NCBI GenBank assembly: GCA_963556195.1
Contig: OY744517.1
Location: 145,062,382 to 145,126,381, forward strand
Reading direction: 5' to 3'
Source: Sepiola atlantica
Lineage: Eukaryota; Mollusca; Cephalopoda; Sepiida; Sepiolidae
DNA: 64,000 nucleotides
Part shown: piece by piece, positions 21,178 to 31,954 of the stretch
Layout: the number at the start of each line of letters is the position of its first letter
Position numbering within the stretch: position 1 is the first letter of the stretch
Notes under the pieces: model-generated
The model's input: only the letters and a program-made list of their open reading frames with translations
Databases searched by the model: none
Told to the model about the DNA's origin: nothing
Translations under genes and position numbers: made by a program

Positions 21178-21600
21178 GTCAGCCAAGCTCCAGCCCCTGT
21201 TCCATCGTCGCAATGTTGCATCCCTGTGCTTGTTTTACAAGTACTTCCACAGAATATGCTCTGACGAACTAACTGCACTTGTGCTGCAATGTAAATACGC
21301 CCGACCAACCCGACTAGCAACAAAATCCCATCCTTTTCACTGTAAAGGTCCTCAGATACCAGAAAATCTTCTACTGTAAATGGTTCCTTTCCTCGGACCG
21401 CTTACTTTTGGAATTCCCTCACTGCTCCCTGTTTCTATGACTGTACCAACATGCAGAAATTTAAATGTAATGTGAACAAACGTCTTGCTGCACAACTCTC
21501 CACTTAGGACGCCCCCTATAAATCTGCCCTCTAATCACAGCAGCCCTTACATCTCGGTGGCAATATGCCTTGCTTTGGGTGGATTATAGTAAAAACAAAA
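21178..21600 (+). pseudogene. LINE RT 3' fragment, subfamily A (copy g)
   Basis: It starts at the equivalent of AKLQPLSHRRNVASLCLFYK (GCCAAGCTCCAGCCCCTGTT) and runs to the 3' end (TCGGTGGCAATATGCCTTGC). Frameshifts break the reading frame. The truncation point lies near the LAKLQPLSHRR codons. Confidence 0.8.
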
Positions 21601-23308
21601 GTTGACTAATCTGTGTCGCCGGCTATGCAGATGAGTCGTTTTGCCAGCCAATCATTCACAGCATTCACATATTATAAGCTAGCAACATTTAGTTTGTTGA
21701 CCAGTTTTCTGCGTATGTTGCATTAGCGATTCTCTCTCGTGACCTGTTCATGCTTTTAGTGATTCAGTTGTTTTTGTCTCTGGTTTTTGTTGTTCCTGTT
21801 CGACATTCATCCATTTCTGAAGATCGAAAAGTCCCGAGTTTGTTTCTGGTTTTGTTGCAACCACACCCTGAAGTGATCTAACTAGAAGACGCGATTCATC
21901 TATGCAGCTTGCACAACACCTCAATGACTGACCAATTGGTGCAGACAAGTGGATGAAAGATGCCCGGATTAGTATTGAAATCAGGGATTATATCCGTATT
22001 CCTCCTCAGAAATGAATGTGTAACAATAACAAACGCGCAAGACAAATTGTTGACAACGAAGATAAACAATACCTTATCAAAGCATGAGGCGTAAGTTTTC
22101 CAGGTGTAGAGACTCCAACGCGCATGCATCAAAATGTGCATTTTATTCAGTCGAGTCATTTCCATGAAAGGGTAAGCGAGCATATAAAAGCCAGAGGGGT
22201 GAATGTGAACAGTTCTTTTTTTCTTTTTACTTTGGTAAGATCGAAGGCGATATTTCTGCTACGAGAATACATTATTCCAACACGAGTGTTACGGATCAAT
22301 TTGGACAAAGAATGCCTTTACAATTGCTCAGTGATCCATCTCTACCAGTAGTGAAGCAACACTAATAGTACACCATGGCACTAACTCCGGTATTTCTACA
22401 TCTCTGCATGCACACATTTTTTTGATGTGCATAACAGTTTTTGTTATCCCAGCTTGAAGTCTATCAAACGCCAACATATTTTCTTAATTGCCAAAGATTA
22501 CAACAATGGGATTCTGTCTTCGTTTATCTTTCTACAAATATAAGATTATTGCCGTTCTTTGTTCATCTTTTTAACTGATTATCGTTTTGAACAACACAAT
22601 GAACGAGGACCAAATACAAGTGCCCATATTGTTTGTTTGAGCGCAAATCCTGATAGCGGCCGATATTTGACTTTGGAATGTATACTGAACAAAGTGCGTG
22701 CTGAAATATCCCACTCCCAAAAATGCCAGCAGATATTTTTTTAGCATTTTTCAAATTAGTTATCCCCCCCCCCCCCCCCCCCCCAGTAAAGTCACTTCCA
22801 CTAATACTTTTGGAAAAGCTATAAACCTATGTTTCTTTACTTTCTATGAAAGAAATAGTTGAATAGACTGGACTCTAATACCTTTGTAAGGCAACTAGTT
22901 AAGGAGAAGTAAAATTGTATTTCTTCCGTTCATTTTGGATTTCTCCTCTCCACTGAATTTTAGTAATGTCTGGTCAGGAAAAGAGTGGATAGGGATTGTG
23001 TATCCCTTGCTTCACTATAAATTCATCATGCAGACACTTTTCCCAGAGGGTGTTCATTGTCTTTTTTACTAATAATACAAATATTGATAAAATTTAATTC
23101 TGTTAAAATCTGAACGACTTTCCATTGTGTTTCCGTGGATATGGCCGTTTGATAGTCATTCATTCATTTCGTATAAATCAGATGATTCTATTATTAGCAT
23201 TGGTTTGCCCGATATCCTTCTAGTTAGAATTCTTTCTAGAAAGACATCGGATACTTACAGGAGGAACCACGTGAAGGTTGAATACATCCTAAGTGAAAGT
23301 GTTTTTGT
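21601..23308. other. Unassigned, slightly higher-GC sequence with a 21-base C run
   Basis: The part 21740-22360 has a more even base composition than most of the window, and overlapping open frames of 75-95 codons on both strands, none with a known motif. A C21 run lies at 22764-22784. I do not recognise a gene. Confidence 0.4.
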
Positions 23309-23388
23309 GGAACGAAGTGGATTCGAACTTGGTACACCCAGGTTGTCAATCCGTGTTGTTAACCACTTAGCCACCATCACCTCCAACC
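23309..23388 (-). repeat. tRNA-like sequence (degraded)
   Basis: On the minus strand: GGTGGCTAAGTGGTTAACAA resembles a D-arm/A-box of a class II tRNA, and AAGTTCGAATCCAC resembles a T-arm/B-box. The end stems do not pair well. Either a tRNA pseudogene or a SINE head. Confidence 0.45.
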
Positions 23389-23734
23389 GTTTGATAGTAA
23401 AAGCACTATACTAAAGGTTTTAAGCAAAATATATTTGGTTTGGTTTCCAGTATAAAAATGAAATCGAAAAAAAACACTTTTTTCTTATAGTGTGTTAGGA
23501 TGGGTACATCCCCCCCCATCTACTGGTGACAGACTAGCATTCTGATACAGGGATTGTTCACTTTATCTGTTGTACTTAACGCTATGAGACTGGGGATAAG
23601 CACTAGACCTTATAAGCCTTTCATAAAAAAGAACCACCACTGCCACTACTACTCCTACTACTGTATGTATGTGTAAACCATCACTGCTTTTTGGTGGTTG
23701 GGTAAATACAGTTATTAAATGAAACTGTCTACAT

Positions 23735-24150
23735 TTGTATTGTTTGGATTATTCAGACTACTGTTCTCATCTGGAATGTTATTCTCACACCGTTTTGGCC
23801 GATGTAGCCTCCCACTTTCTTCAGGTGTGTCTTGTCGAACTTGTACGAAATTTCAAATGGAACCCTTTTTTAATCCACGGGGGAAACTTACTCTTGTTCC
23901 GTCAGCCATGTCCGGATGGAAGTCTTAAATAATTCATAATCGTATTTTTAATATCCCCCATACTGAGGATTGAACCTTCAACCTCCAGAAGACTCACTTA
24001 GAACAGATTTCACTTAGAACATTCATCTGTTGCACCATCTGAAGGTCGGAGGTTACATCAATCAAAACGTTGTGAGAATAACAACCAAGATGAGAACAGT
24101 AGTCCGAATAATCCAAATTATCAATTTGCATCTCAAAAATTCTGAAATAT
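23735..24150 (-). repeat. Foldback repeat family F, copy 3, with tRNA-like core
   Basis: The inverted arms are 23735-23840 (TTCAGACTACTGTTCTCATC) and about 24040-24150 (GAGAACAGTAGTCCGAATAA). The core on the minus strand has GGTTCAATCCT and CATGGCTGACGGAACAAGA, in the same order as copy 1. It is the longest and clearest copy besides copy 1. Confidence 0.75.
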
Positions 24151-24975
24151 AAACCGTTTATAATCTTCTATGGGACTGGGAACATAGAAAAAGTTTGTAT
24201 GTAAGCTCAACTCTTAGCTAATCGTGGAGCAACAAACAGTAAAAAAAAAATTGTCTTAGTTTTTAGTTTTTCTTTGATAAGTTTATATAAGTATTTGTTT
24301 TTTCCCCCCTCTCTTGCTAACAAGACAATGTTGTCTATTGTCTGAACATTCCTTGTTTTATTGGATGGCAGTACATCTGATGAATACCAGGTGATGGGAA
24401 TAAAAACTGACCGTTTTCTCAGGAACTTGCAGGACAAGTCTTTGGTTATCAGTGTAAGAATAACCAGGGTTTTCTGCTTCTTAGTACAACACACAGGGAT
24501 CTTTGGTTTTGGCTTGATTCACACGTTTTGTTTGCTATTTACACTTTTTACTTATATATCTCTTTCATTTTATATATCTTATGAGTGAAGATTGCTTGTA
24601 TTGATTGCCCAGAAGCAATCATTTGAAAGTTTGAGGCAATTTTCATTTTCTTCAACTTTTAAAACATTTTTATTTTAAAAATATTGTTTAAGGGTTTTAT
24701 TTTAAAGTTAATTGAAAATTTCTGATTTCAAGCATTTGCTTTCCTATAGTGAAGGAATAAACAAACGTATGTATGTGTGTAATACATTATATATGTATAT
24801 ACATGAGGTTCATGTAGTTTGCTTGAAGCATTGCTTAGTGTGTATGTATAAACATGATTCGTATGAGCATTTAAACTAGAGTTGAATATACATCTGACAA
24901 AGGGAATGTTCCCGAAATATTGTACAGAGCTTCCATCAGACCTTGCTGATGCAGGTAGGACATAATATAATGTAA

Positions 24976-25009
<34 letters not shown>

Positions 25010-25054
25010 TCCTTCGATACAGCCTTTAAGAGAGGGCGAAACCGGTCGGCTGAC
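24151..25054. other. Unassigned sequence
   Basis: Contains AT microsatellite DNA at about 24978-24999. Segments near 24890-24960 and 25005-25050 (GGGAATGTTCCCGAAATATT, GGGCGAAACCGGTCGGCTGA) look like retroelement end sequence, but I could not assign them. Confidence 0.4.
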
Positions 25055-25151
25055 ATTTTTTTTTTTCTTGATTAACTTCTAATCATGAACGATAGAATTC
25101 GTCTTCCCTTAATGCTTCGATAATAAAATTTTGTAGTCCCCCCAAAATCAT

Positions 25152-25154
<3 letters not shown>

Positions 25155-25182
<28 letters not shown>
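25155..25182. repeat. (TA)n microsatellite
   Basis: A pure TA run close to the 3' side of the next LINE fragment. Confidence 0.9.
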
Positions 25183-25186
<4 letters not shown>

Positions 25187-25244
25187 TGTATTGATAAAAA
25201 AAAGAAAAGGGGGGAAACAACATAACTTGTTCTGCCGTTATGTC

Positions 25245-25445
25245 TTAATTTGAAGTATTTGTAAAACAAGCACAAGGATGCAACATTGCAGCGATGAAAC
25301 AGGGGCTGGAGCTTGGTGGATAGTGAGGGACCTATTAAGTTAGCGACTCTTTTTTGGATCTTGTTTAAGAGGGAAAGACTAGGGGATGATGCACTATCTC
25401 AGATGTGGCAACAATACTTCATGCATGGGTGGATGGTGGGCTTCT
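25245..25445 (-). pseudogene. LINE RT 3' fragment, subfamily A (copy h)
   Basis: Minus-strand DNA matches the 11-kb copy from the ATIRP.MEYCCHIW region to LCLFYKYF (frame 25275-25072 begins MCLFYKYF). It is bounded by AT microsatellites on both sides, so its ends are lost there. No catalytic core. Confidence 0.75.
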
Positions 25446-25458
25446 ATGAATCACCTCA

Positions 25459-25481
25459 TATATATATATATATATATATTT
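25459..25481. repeat. (TA)n microsatellite
   Basis: A TA run between the LINE fragment and the TACTAGC-type motif at 25489. Confidence 0.9.
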
Positions 25482-25488
25482 ATTATAT

Positions 25489-25845
25489 ACTAGCAGAGCT
25501 ATCCAGCATTGCTCTGGGTCTTAGAAAATAGAATAGTTAAAAAAAAGTGTAACCACTTTCTTTTTAAAACTTCTCTTTCTCTCATTTTACTTGACTCTCC
25601 ACGAGGACAGAGTTTAATGCAAAGTCGGTTTTAATATGGAGAAAATCCAGCTCCACCAAAAGGAGAATTCTGGATTAAGACAAAAATAAAATTTGCCTTG
25701 GTCTAGAAAATTTTTTCTTTTACTTACCAAGGATAGAAAAGATGAAGTTTAGTAAATACCAAACCGTTAAAATTTAACCAGAAAGATGCAAGAAATTTGA
25801 AATTACACGAATTAAGATGCACATCTGTAAATGTTGCACCATAAT
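25489..25845 (+). repeat. TACTAGC...TTGC.CTGGG repeat, copy 1 and following AT-rich DNA
   Basis: It starts ACTAGCAGAGCTATCCAGCA then TTGCTCTGGGT. The same head occurs at 29445, 43518 and, on the minus strand, near 52405 and 56250. The body here (to about 25830) is AT-rich and may belong to the repeat. Confidence 0.4.
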
Positions 25846-25859
25846 GGCCGAGTAGCTGG

Positions 25860-26640
25860 GAATGCTACTTACAGCTTCCCGTATCCATTTCTTTCTCAAT
25901 TCTTATAGCTGGACCAGATACTGCTTCTGCAACTTCCAGATTTTCTCGGTTCCATGAAAAATAGCTATTCAACAATTTCTCATAGTCCTGTTCATTTGTT
26001 GCTAACACTACATTGTCATTTCAAATGCACTTCTCTCCTGCAATATCTATATTTGTCTTTTCTTTCTGTTTAGCTATCCTGAATAGTTAATTCTTTTGGT
26101 CATACCTTCGTTAGAATATCTGGAAACCTGGCTTTCTCAGCCTCCTTCTTGGTTTTGTATATTGCTCTTCTTGCTTTCCTTTTTGTCTCCAGATACACAT
26201 CCTTATTCACTAAACCTTTTCTCAACTGACTCTTTCGTTTCTGCTTTTCTTTGATACACTTATCAATTTCCTCATCCCACCACCATGTCACCCTATGCCT
26301 TGTGGACCCTTATATCCACACGCAAGTCTGGTTTGTTACCTCCCAGTGTATCCTTCAGCGTCTTCAACTGTTCTTCTACACTTCCTGTAGTTGATCCGTT
26401 AGCCAAATTCTCCATCACTTGATCTCTAAACTCACATTTAACATGTTCTTCATTCAACCTCCACACCTTTCTCGTGGGGATTAACTTTTTCTTTACCTCA
26501 TGAACTTTCTTCAGCGTAAAATTACCAATAGCTGGTTTGTGCTGTCACATTTTCTTCACCAGGTATTACTTTCACATAACTCAAAATCTTTGTCTTTTTT
26601 TTCTTAACCAGCTTACCTCGATAACGACTGCATTAAAGGT
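25860..26640 (-). pseudogene. RTE-type LINE fragment: endonuclease end, linker and start of RT
   Basis: Read on the minus strand from 26640: a stop-free stretch of about 80 codons (about 26543-26296), without a start codon, holds KPAIGNFTLKK, VWRLNEEHVKCEF and LKDTLGGNK. After a stop and a frameshift follows MTWWWDEEIDKCIKEKQK (26291-26100), the WW(D/N)EE linker typical of RTE/BovB-like ORFs. Then YEKLLNSYFSWNRE and EAVSGPAIRIEKEMD (about 25966-25870) match the start of the RTE RT domain. The fragment ends before the catalytic core. Frameshifted and dead. Confidence 0.75.
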
Positions 26641-27555
26641 CAGATAGTGGCTTCTTAATTGCATTTACATTGTCACAAAATGATAAATATGCGTATAAAA
26701 AGTAAAGTAGCGCCACAAAATTCAACATTGTCTAAACTCATCAATTTGGTTGTGTAAAGTCTTTCTTTTTTGTACACTTTTTATCATAAGAGTATAATGT
26801 CTTAATTATTTTCAAGTGTGACCCTCTTGTACTTCTTACAGGGTTGTGTCAACATTATGAATCCCATCCTGGGACAAGATCGTTCAACTTGGCATAATAA
26901 AGATTATGTTTAGTAAAGCTCAATAAAGAAATTTAACAGTTGTCATTTTTTAGCTTTTAATTCTAATCTCTTTTGCATAGGCGAGTACTTAAGTAGCTGA
27001 ACATAGAATGATGGTTTAGTGACTGCAAGTTGAGCCAATCACAGAACTTTTTATAAAGGGGAAGAGTCGTCCGAAAAATAAATTATAATTTATTACCTGA
27101 ATACTAGTTAAAAATTGAATGATGGTGTACTAACAGTTTGACCAATCTCGGCAGACATTCGTCCAACGCTAGAGAGTTGGCTGAAAAAATGTAACTCCAC
27201 ACCTGGTTTCTAAAAACACACACACTCTGACTCCCGACAAAATTGCTGACTTTAATTCAAAAGTAAGGAATCAGCTGAAAAGAATCTGATAGTCACTTCG
27301 AAGGAATCTGCTTAAAAAACTTTTACTACTGACGCATGCAAAAGTTACTGACTCCCTACTTCTACTTACCACCTGTCTTCTTGGATGTCATAGTGACTAT
27401 TTCTCAAGATTCAAGTATCCTACCCACTTAATATATATGATTACCACTGTTGATTCAGTATATTCAAAGTTACTTTTCATGAACTATATTCAAGTTATCT
27501 CCCCTAAATTATATTGTGCAACAAGAAAATAAACTCTTCAATTTGAAATAGAGAA
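26641..27555. other. Unassigned sequence
   Basis: No gene or clear element. Around 27190-27360 there are repeated CTGACT-like words (CTGACTCCCGACAAA, CTGACGCATGC, CTGACTCCCTAC) resembling the interior of the hAT-like MITE at 18604. A diverged relative is possible. Confidence 0.4.
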
Positions 27556-27850
27556 AAGACTTTCATTATGCAGCTGCAAGATTGAAATCAAGGCCTGCTG
27601 CCCTTTTTATTGCATTCAGCTTGATGCTGGCCGGACATGTCCGGCTTAGCTCTATCTTTTGACATTATTTTCATGACTCTAACGCGTTTACCTGTAACTC
27701 TCGACAGGTTGAGCTGGCTTCCTGCCAAGAAGGAAGTTTTAAGGGAAGATTAAATTCACAAATGGTCCCCAGTCGCATGTATATCCTGGTTAAGGGAGAT
27801 GGTTTTGACGATGTTCGTTTTCGCAGGTTTTGCATGGAGGTGTCACCTCT
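27556..27850 (-). repeat. Body of a 5S-derived repeat (possible)
   Basis: On the minus strand, this follows the 5S-like segment. Words such as GCGAAAACGAACATCGTC recur in diverged form after the 5S-like segment at 54.9 kb, which suggests a shared body. The lower limit is unclear. Confidence 0.35.
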
Positions 27851-27968
27851 TCCTACATACAGCACCTGGTATTTCCAAACGATTCCTCATCTGGTACTGA
27901 CCAGGCTCAATGTTGCTTAATTTCAGTGATCTGATGAGAGCTAGTGTGTCAACATAATTATTCCGTTT
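27851..27968 (-). pseudogene. 5S rRNA-derived sequence, copy 1
   Basis: On the minus strand, CATCAGATCACTGAAATTAA, GCAACATTGAGCCTGG, GTCAGTACCAGATGAG and AATACCAGGTGCTGTATG follow the order and spacing of 5S rRNA (about 118 of about 120 bases). Substitutions in the GATGGGTGACC box and elsewhere make it a pseudogene or the head of a 5S-derived SINE. Confidence 0.85.
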
Positions 27969-28012
27969 TCCATCAGATGTCCTATTTACGAGTTACAACC
28001 ATCATCCACAGC

Positions 28013-28048
28013 TAGATAGATAGCTAGATAGATAGATAGCTAGATATT
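28013..28048. repeat. (GATA)n microsatellite with GCTA interruptions
   Basis: TAGATAGATAGCTAGATAGA and similar words over about 35 bases. Confidence 0.9.
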
Positions 28049-28329
28049 ACACCATGGTTCTTTTTATCATCTTAGCATGGCCCTTTTCTATTAGTTGCAG
28101 AATTCGTCCCTGAATAGTTGCCTTTATGCCACTAATGTATGTGAAAGGTTTCCGTCACACTAATGCAAAGCTTACCTAAACTTACAAGGTAACTAAGAGG
28201 TTTTACTGAAATGGAACTCAAATTTCTCTCCAATTTTTGTAAGCTTTATACCTTTTTAGTTTCCTTTTAAGATTCAACAATAATAAATGCTATTATTGCA
28301 AAAACATTTTTTTTCTCTTTACTAATCAA

Positions 28330-28402
28330 TCAAAATGACACTTACAGGCGTAAGGGTTTAAATTGGCGTTCAGTTGACAAAGTTTTGCTTGAATTAAGCA
28401 AT
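28330..28402 (+). repeat. Module X, copy 2
   Basis: TCAAAATGACACTTACAGGC, a TTTAAATTGGCGTTCAGTTG block, and the end GCTTGAATTAAGCAAT. It matches 39061-39136 in the same orientation and is followed directly by module Y in plus orientation, unlike the 39-kb copy. Confidence 0.7.
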
Positions 28403-28565
28403 GAATTTAGTAGCAAGTGCTCAACTGTCTAATTAGTTGAGCTAGAGATCAAAAGCCAGAAAGTTGGTATATGAGCAGGCTGGGATTCAAGTCTATTCTT
28501 TGGGTTCTGATTGGTTGCTACTCCATAAATGATTGTTCTTGTGTATAAATATTTTCTTATTTAAA
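28403..28565 (+). repeat. CCAAT/TATA-bearing module Y, copy 2
   Basis: It carries AATTTAGTAGCAAGTGCTCA, GAGCAGGCTGGGATTC, CTGATTGGTTGCTAC and TATAAATATT, in the order seen at 7550-7736. Orientation relative to X is reversed compared with the other two copies. Confidence 0.7.
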
Positions 28566-29440
28566 TATTTCAGACTGTTATCCCAATCTTAGTTATTACA
28601 TTTACAGTGTTTCGGTTCCCACTTTAAAATTCCTGGAAATTTACTGAAGAAAGCCAAAAAAAAGAATAAAGAAAAAGAGTCTGAAACACTGAAAAACAAC
28701 AACTAAGAACAATCCAAAACATGTAAATATCAACAAAATACAATCTCAGAAAAATCAAATCTTCTTTTTTTTTTCTTCCCCCTATCTCTTTTCCAATTGT
28801 AATATCTTTTTAACATACCTCGATAATTCGATCATTAAAGGTCAGAGCGCTATGATAGACATGTACATGGACCAAAATTTAAAAAAATCTGTGAAATTGA
28901 CCGTTTTTCAATCGGAATGTTTTGATTATTGTTACATGTCAGTGTTGAAAAAGCAAGTGTTGCATATTTGTGTGTGTGGGTAGGGGGAAATGTTGTCTTC
29001 TGTTTTCTTAGTAGAATCCCCTTTTTTGTGCTTCACATGTTAGACATGTTCTTTCTGGTTGCACGAGATAAAGCAATTCTGTGCTGGGTGGCCCTTTGAC
29101 TTTTACAAAAAAGAGTCTGCTCTTGTGAAACAATACGAAAAACAGACCCCCCCCCCCGCCCCCTCTCATTCACTGTCTGCTCGTCACCCGTTAACCTTGG
29201 GATATCGAGACAGGTGGAGGTGCTTTTTTCTGGGAGGAGAAATGGTATCTACTTCCATCTACAATAGAACACGTATAGAATTTGATTCTTTTGTGTTGGT
29301 TTGTATTTGTCTGTGCACATAAATAAGTGCGTGTGTGCCCGTATGTATTACATATACACACACACACACTGCTCTCTCTCTATTTGTCTGTTTCAGAATT
29401 TATATCTTAATAACTGTTTTTGATGAGTTGATTTTTATGG
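28566..29440. other. Unassigned sequence
   Basis: Contains a C run at about 29149-29156 and a CA run at about 29355-29369. The frame 29059-29322 crosses the C run and has no known motif. Confidence 0.45.
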
Positions 29441-29790
29441 CATACTAGCAAATCTGCCCGACGTTGCCAGGGATTGAATGGGGAACTATATGTCCTTTTG
29501 CACCAGACCACAAAACACCATATTACTTTCTTTTTTTTTTTCAATTTTATAATCATTTTCTGTGGAGGGGGTCAAATAAAATTATGTTAATTGAAATAAA
29601 TTTGTGTAAATTTAGACTTTAACGCCCTCGAGGCGTTATGGAATGAATGAGAACCCTTGTGAACTCCTGCTCCAAGTCCTGGATTCTTTAACAATTCTTT
29701 AACAATTCTTTAACAATTCTTTTTTTTAATTTCTATAACAAGCAAAAGATATGCTCCCTCCGGTCACATATTTTTGCTAGGTTGGGAGGA
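29441..29790 (+). repeat. TACTAGC...CGACGTTGCC repeat, copy 2
   Basis: The head TACTAGCAAATCTGCCCGAC, then GTTGCCAGGGATTGAATG, equals the heads at 25489 and 43518 and the minus-strand tails at 52.4 and 56.2 kb. A TTTAACAATTC unit is repeated three times at about 29688-29720. The end carries the CTCCCTCCGGTCACATATTT motif and GCTAGG. It may be a complete small repeat of about 340 bases. Confidence 0.5.
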
Positions 29791-30021
29791 TTATAATTGT
29801 GAAAGAACTACATACAATATGTAGTTAAAGCAAAATAAATTGTTTGGGACTATTAAAATAATTTTTAACACTATTGATAATGTTTAACCATTCATTTATT
29901 TTGTTATTTATTATCCATTATGTTTGTTGAATTCATATTTTGAAACACGTACATCTATGATGTAATGTAAAACCTATAATTATTTTTTTAAAGTAATGTT
30001 TTAAACTCCATTTATAAAGAA

Positions 30022-30110
30022 AGTCCAAATAGGTCAGTTGGTAAAACCTCAGACTGAAGATCTCAAAGTTTCGGTTTCGATTTATAGTCATGTCATCTGC
30101 TTTATTTGTT
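30022..30110 (+). repeat. tRNA-Phe-like SINE head, copy 1
   Basis: TAGGTCAGTTGGTAAAACCT resembles the D-arm and AGACTGAAGATCT the anticodon arm of tRNA-Phe (GAA). GGTTTCGATTTA is a decayed B box. The stems are broken. The tail GTCATCTGCTTTATT recurs after the tRNA-like head at 56052, so it belongs to a SINE family and not to a tRNA gene. Confidence 0.6.
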
Positions 30111-30289
30111 GGGAATTTATTATTTACTATTACTGCAATATTCCCCTTTGCTTAAGGTAGTTAAGATCTCTGATATTTCGAAATAAGACAAATTCCGCAA
30201 TGTATTTATTACGTTTAAAAAAAAATTGTGACAAGAGGAAGGACAAATTCTTTCTTTATATAAGATTTTCATGTTATAAGTTCATATTT

Positions 30290-30450
30290 TCTTTATGGAT
30301 GGTAAGTATGAATGCTGACCCTATAATAATGTTGAACCCCTTTTAATCAAAATGAAGCATACTTATCCAAGTACTCTAAGTAATGTAGTTTCAGAATATG
30401 TTTGTGGGGGTGGAATCTCTCCCAAACCCTAGAAGGAGTTTGTGTAAAAA
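30290..30450 (-). repeat. Partial copy of the U2-containing repeat body
   Basis: GAATGCTGACC, ATAATGTTGAACC, CATACTTATCCAAGTACTCT, AGTTTCAGAATATG and CTAGAAGGAG follow the same order as 12250-12370, without the U2 segment. It lies in the same orientation as copy 1. Confidence 0.55.
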
Positions 30451-30504
30451 AACAAAAAAAAAACAAGACAAAAATAAATATAGGAACTAAAAGTTTATAT
30501 GTAT

Positions 30505-31055
30505 AGGGTGACCAAAATAAAAGCCTCACATGAAATCATTAATAAAATTCACCATCCTTTCTGCAATCTAACCATATTTGGTACAAATAAACTTTAATCT
30601 ATGCTTGAATTGTCCACCAAGTTTTAGTCATGAATGTCTAACAGTGTCTTTTATTGCTGTTCAATGATATGCAGGAACAATTTTGTGACTTTCATCAGTA
30701 GGTGTGATCCTGAATGACCGTACCCCCCCCCCCCGGTTTTTATCTGTGGGGTTACCTAAAAAATGTCAAAACAATCCTCAGATTATTCTTGAACTGAAGA
30801 GGGTTATTGCAGCCCAAATCAGGGAAATGCCAAGAGAGCAGTATGTCAAGGTTATTGACAATTCTGTACGTCACATCCAGGTGTGCTTATCCTTGAATGA
30901 CCATCAAACAAAAACTGTTGGACATTCATGTCTGAAACTTGGTGGACAAGTCAGGCATAGACTGAAGTTTATTTGTACCAAATATGTTTGGACTGCAGAA
31001 GGGATTGTGAATTTTAATCATTCTATGGGTGACACATTTTTAGTTGGTCACTCTG
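30505..31055 (+). mobile_element. Internally deleted mariner-like element (II) with long inverted repeats
   Basis: Inverted arms of about 150 bases: 30505-30670 (AGGGTGACCAAAATAAAAGC at the tip, later TTGGTACAAATAAACTTTAA) and 30905-31055 (TGAAGTTTATTTGTACCAAA, ending GGTCACTCTG). TA flanks both ends. The interior keeps only the end of a transposase, plus strand, starting directly after a C12 run. Element III at 46127-47345 is a second copy. Confidence 0.85.
30735..30915 (+). pseudogene. Mariner-like transposase, C-terminal remnant
   Basis: Just after the C run one frame reads FYLWGYLKNVKT, matching the (D)FFLWGYLK motif that follows the last catalytic Asp in this mariner-like group. After a frameshift, QNNPQIILELKRVIAAQIRE and MPREQYVKVIDNSVRHIQVC follow, equivalent to the C-terminal helices. 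The catalytic Asp codon itself is lost at the C run. About 55 codons of a roughly 340-residue protein remain; inactive. Confidence 0.8.
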
Positions 31056-31086
31056 TATACATATCTCTCTCTTTCTATCTCATATC

Positions 31087-31090
<4 letters not shown>

Positions 31091-31134
<44 letters not shown>
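31091..31134. repeat. (TA)n microsatellite
   Basis: A pure TA run between two inverted-repeat elements. Confidence 0.95.
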
Positions 31135-31137
<3 letters not shown>

Positions 31138-31140
<3 letters not shown>

Positions 31141-31383
31141 TAAAAAGAGAGATCCCTAAACACTTTTCAACCATCATATCATCAGGAAGTAATCGATAGA
31201 GTTGAAAAAGATCTAAAACAATGTGAAGAAAGAGATAAATTATTTGTTTAAAAATGTTTAAAAGTAAAGGGAAAAAAACAACAATAATTTACACTTTTCT
31301 TCACGTTGTTTTAGATTAAAGAAAACTCCATCGATTACGACCTGTTGGTTGAAAAGCTTTTAGTGATCCCTCTTTTTAATTTA
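31138..31383. mobile_element. Foldback MITE
   Basis: The left arm 31138-31235 (AAAAAGAGAGATCCCTAAAC, then CTTTTCAACCA and ATCGATAGAGTT) pairs with the right arm 31298-31383 (complement of AAAAAGAGGGATCACTAAAA, CTTTTCAACCA, ATCGATGGAGTT). The arms extend inward through AAAACAATGTGAAGAAA. No coding sequence. Flanked by (TA)n on the left. Confidence 0.8.
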
Positions 31384-31700
31384 GTATATACATTTTGTAT
31401 CTCCAAACACACACAGCTAATCCAATAGGTTTAACAGAATATAATCGAATGCCCATACTATTGTTTGTAGTTGTATTTATTGTCCAGACTAGTTTACTTA
31501 TTTAGTGACTGAGGGGAGTCCGGTATCCCATCACAACAGTAAATAAATCGTTAATCAAAAATTATTGAACTCTTTCAATATTGTCATTCATTCGGTTTAC
31601 CTTGTCTTGTATCCAACAGTGTTTTTCTACCAAACTGCATTGTCATAGCCTTCAAACAACTTCTTACACACTACACAAAATGCTTCAAGCAAACTACATC

Positions 31701-31703
<3 letters not shown>

Positions 31704-31750
<47 letters not shown>
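31704..31750. repeat. (TA)n microsatellite
   Basis: A pure TA run followed by (TTA)n. Confidence 0.95.
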
Positions 31751-31754
<4 letters not shown>

Positions 31755-31849
31755 ATTATTTCATGTATCCAGATATCTATTTATCTATCTATATATTTTA
31801 TTAATTTTATACATACATAAAAGTAATCCATGGACACATGTTTGTCTCA

Positions 31850-31907
31850 CAGCTGTCATTAGCATGGCTAACTTGGACTGGGATCGAACCTTCGATATTG
31901 AGTCTTC

Positions 31908-31910
<3 letters not shown>
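31850..31910 (-). repeat. Truncated tRNA-like sequence
   Basis: On the minus strand GAAGGTTCGATCCCAGTCC is a good B-box/T-arm. The upstream half is replaced by the (TA)n run at 31911. Probably a SINE head or tRNA pseudogene. Confidence 0.4.

Positions 31911-31949
<39 letters not shown>
31911..31949. repeat. (TA)n microsatellite
   Basis: Abuts the truncated tRNA-like sequence. Confidence 0.95.

Positions 31950-31954
<5 letters not shown>

Noticed and set aside
22124..22351. Possible exon near a GTAAGC word at 22170
   Set aside because: No acceptor or second exon could be matched and both strands are open.
30022..30092. Functional tRNA-Phe gene
   Set aside because: Acceptor and T stems are mismatched and the B box is decayed; a second copy shares its tail, so SINE-like.
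30704..31159. 151-codon plus-strand open frame as a gene
   Set aside because: It joins a C run, a frameshifted transposase tail, the terminal inverted repeat and a (TA)n tract. Only the transposase part is meaningful.
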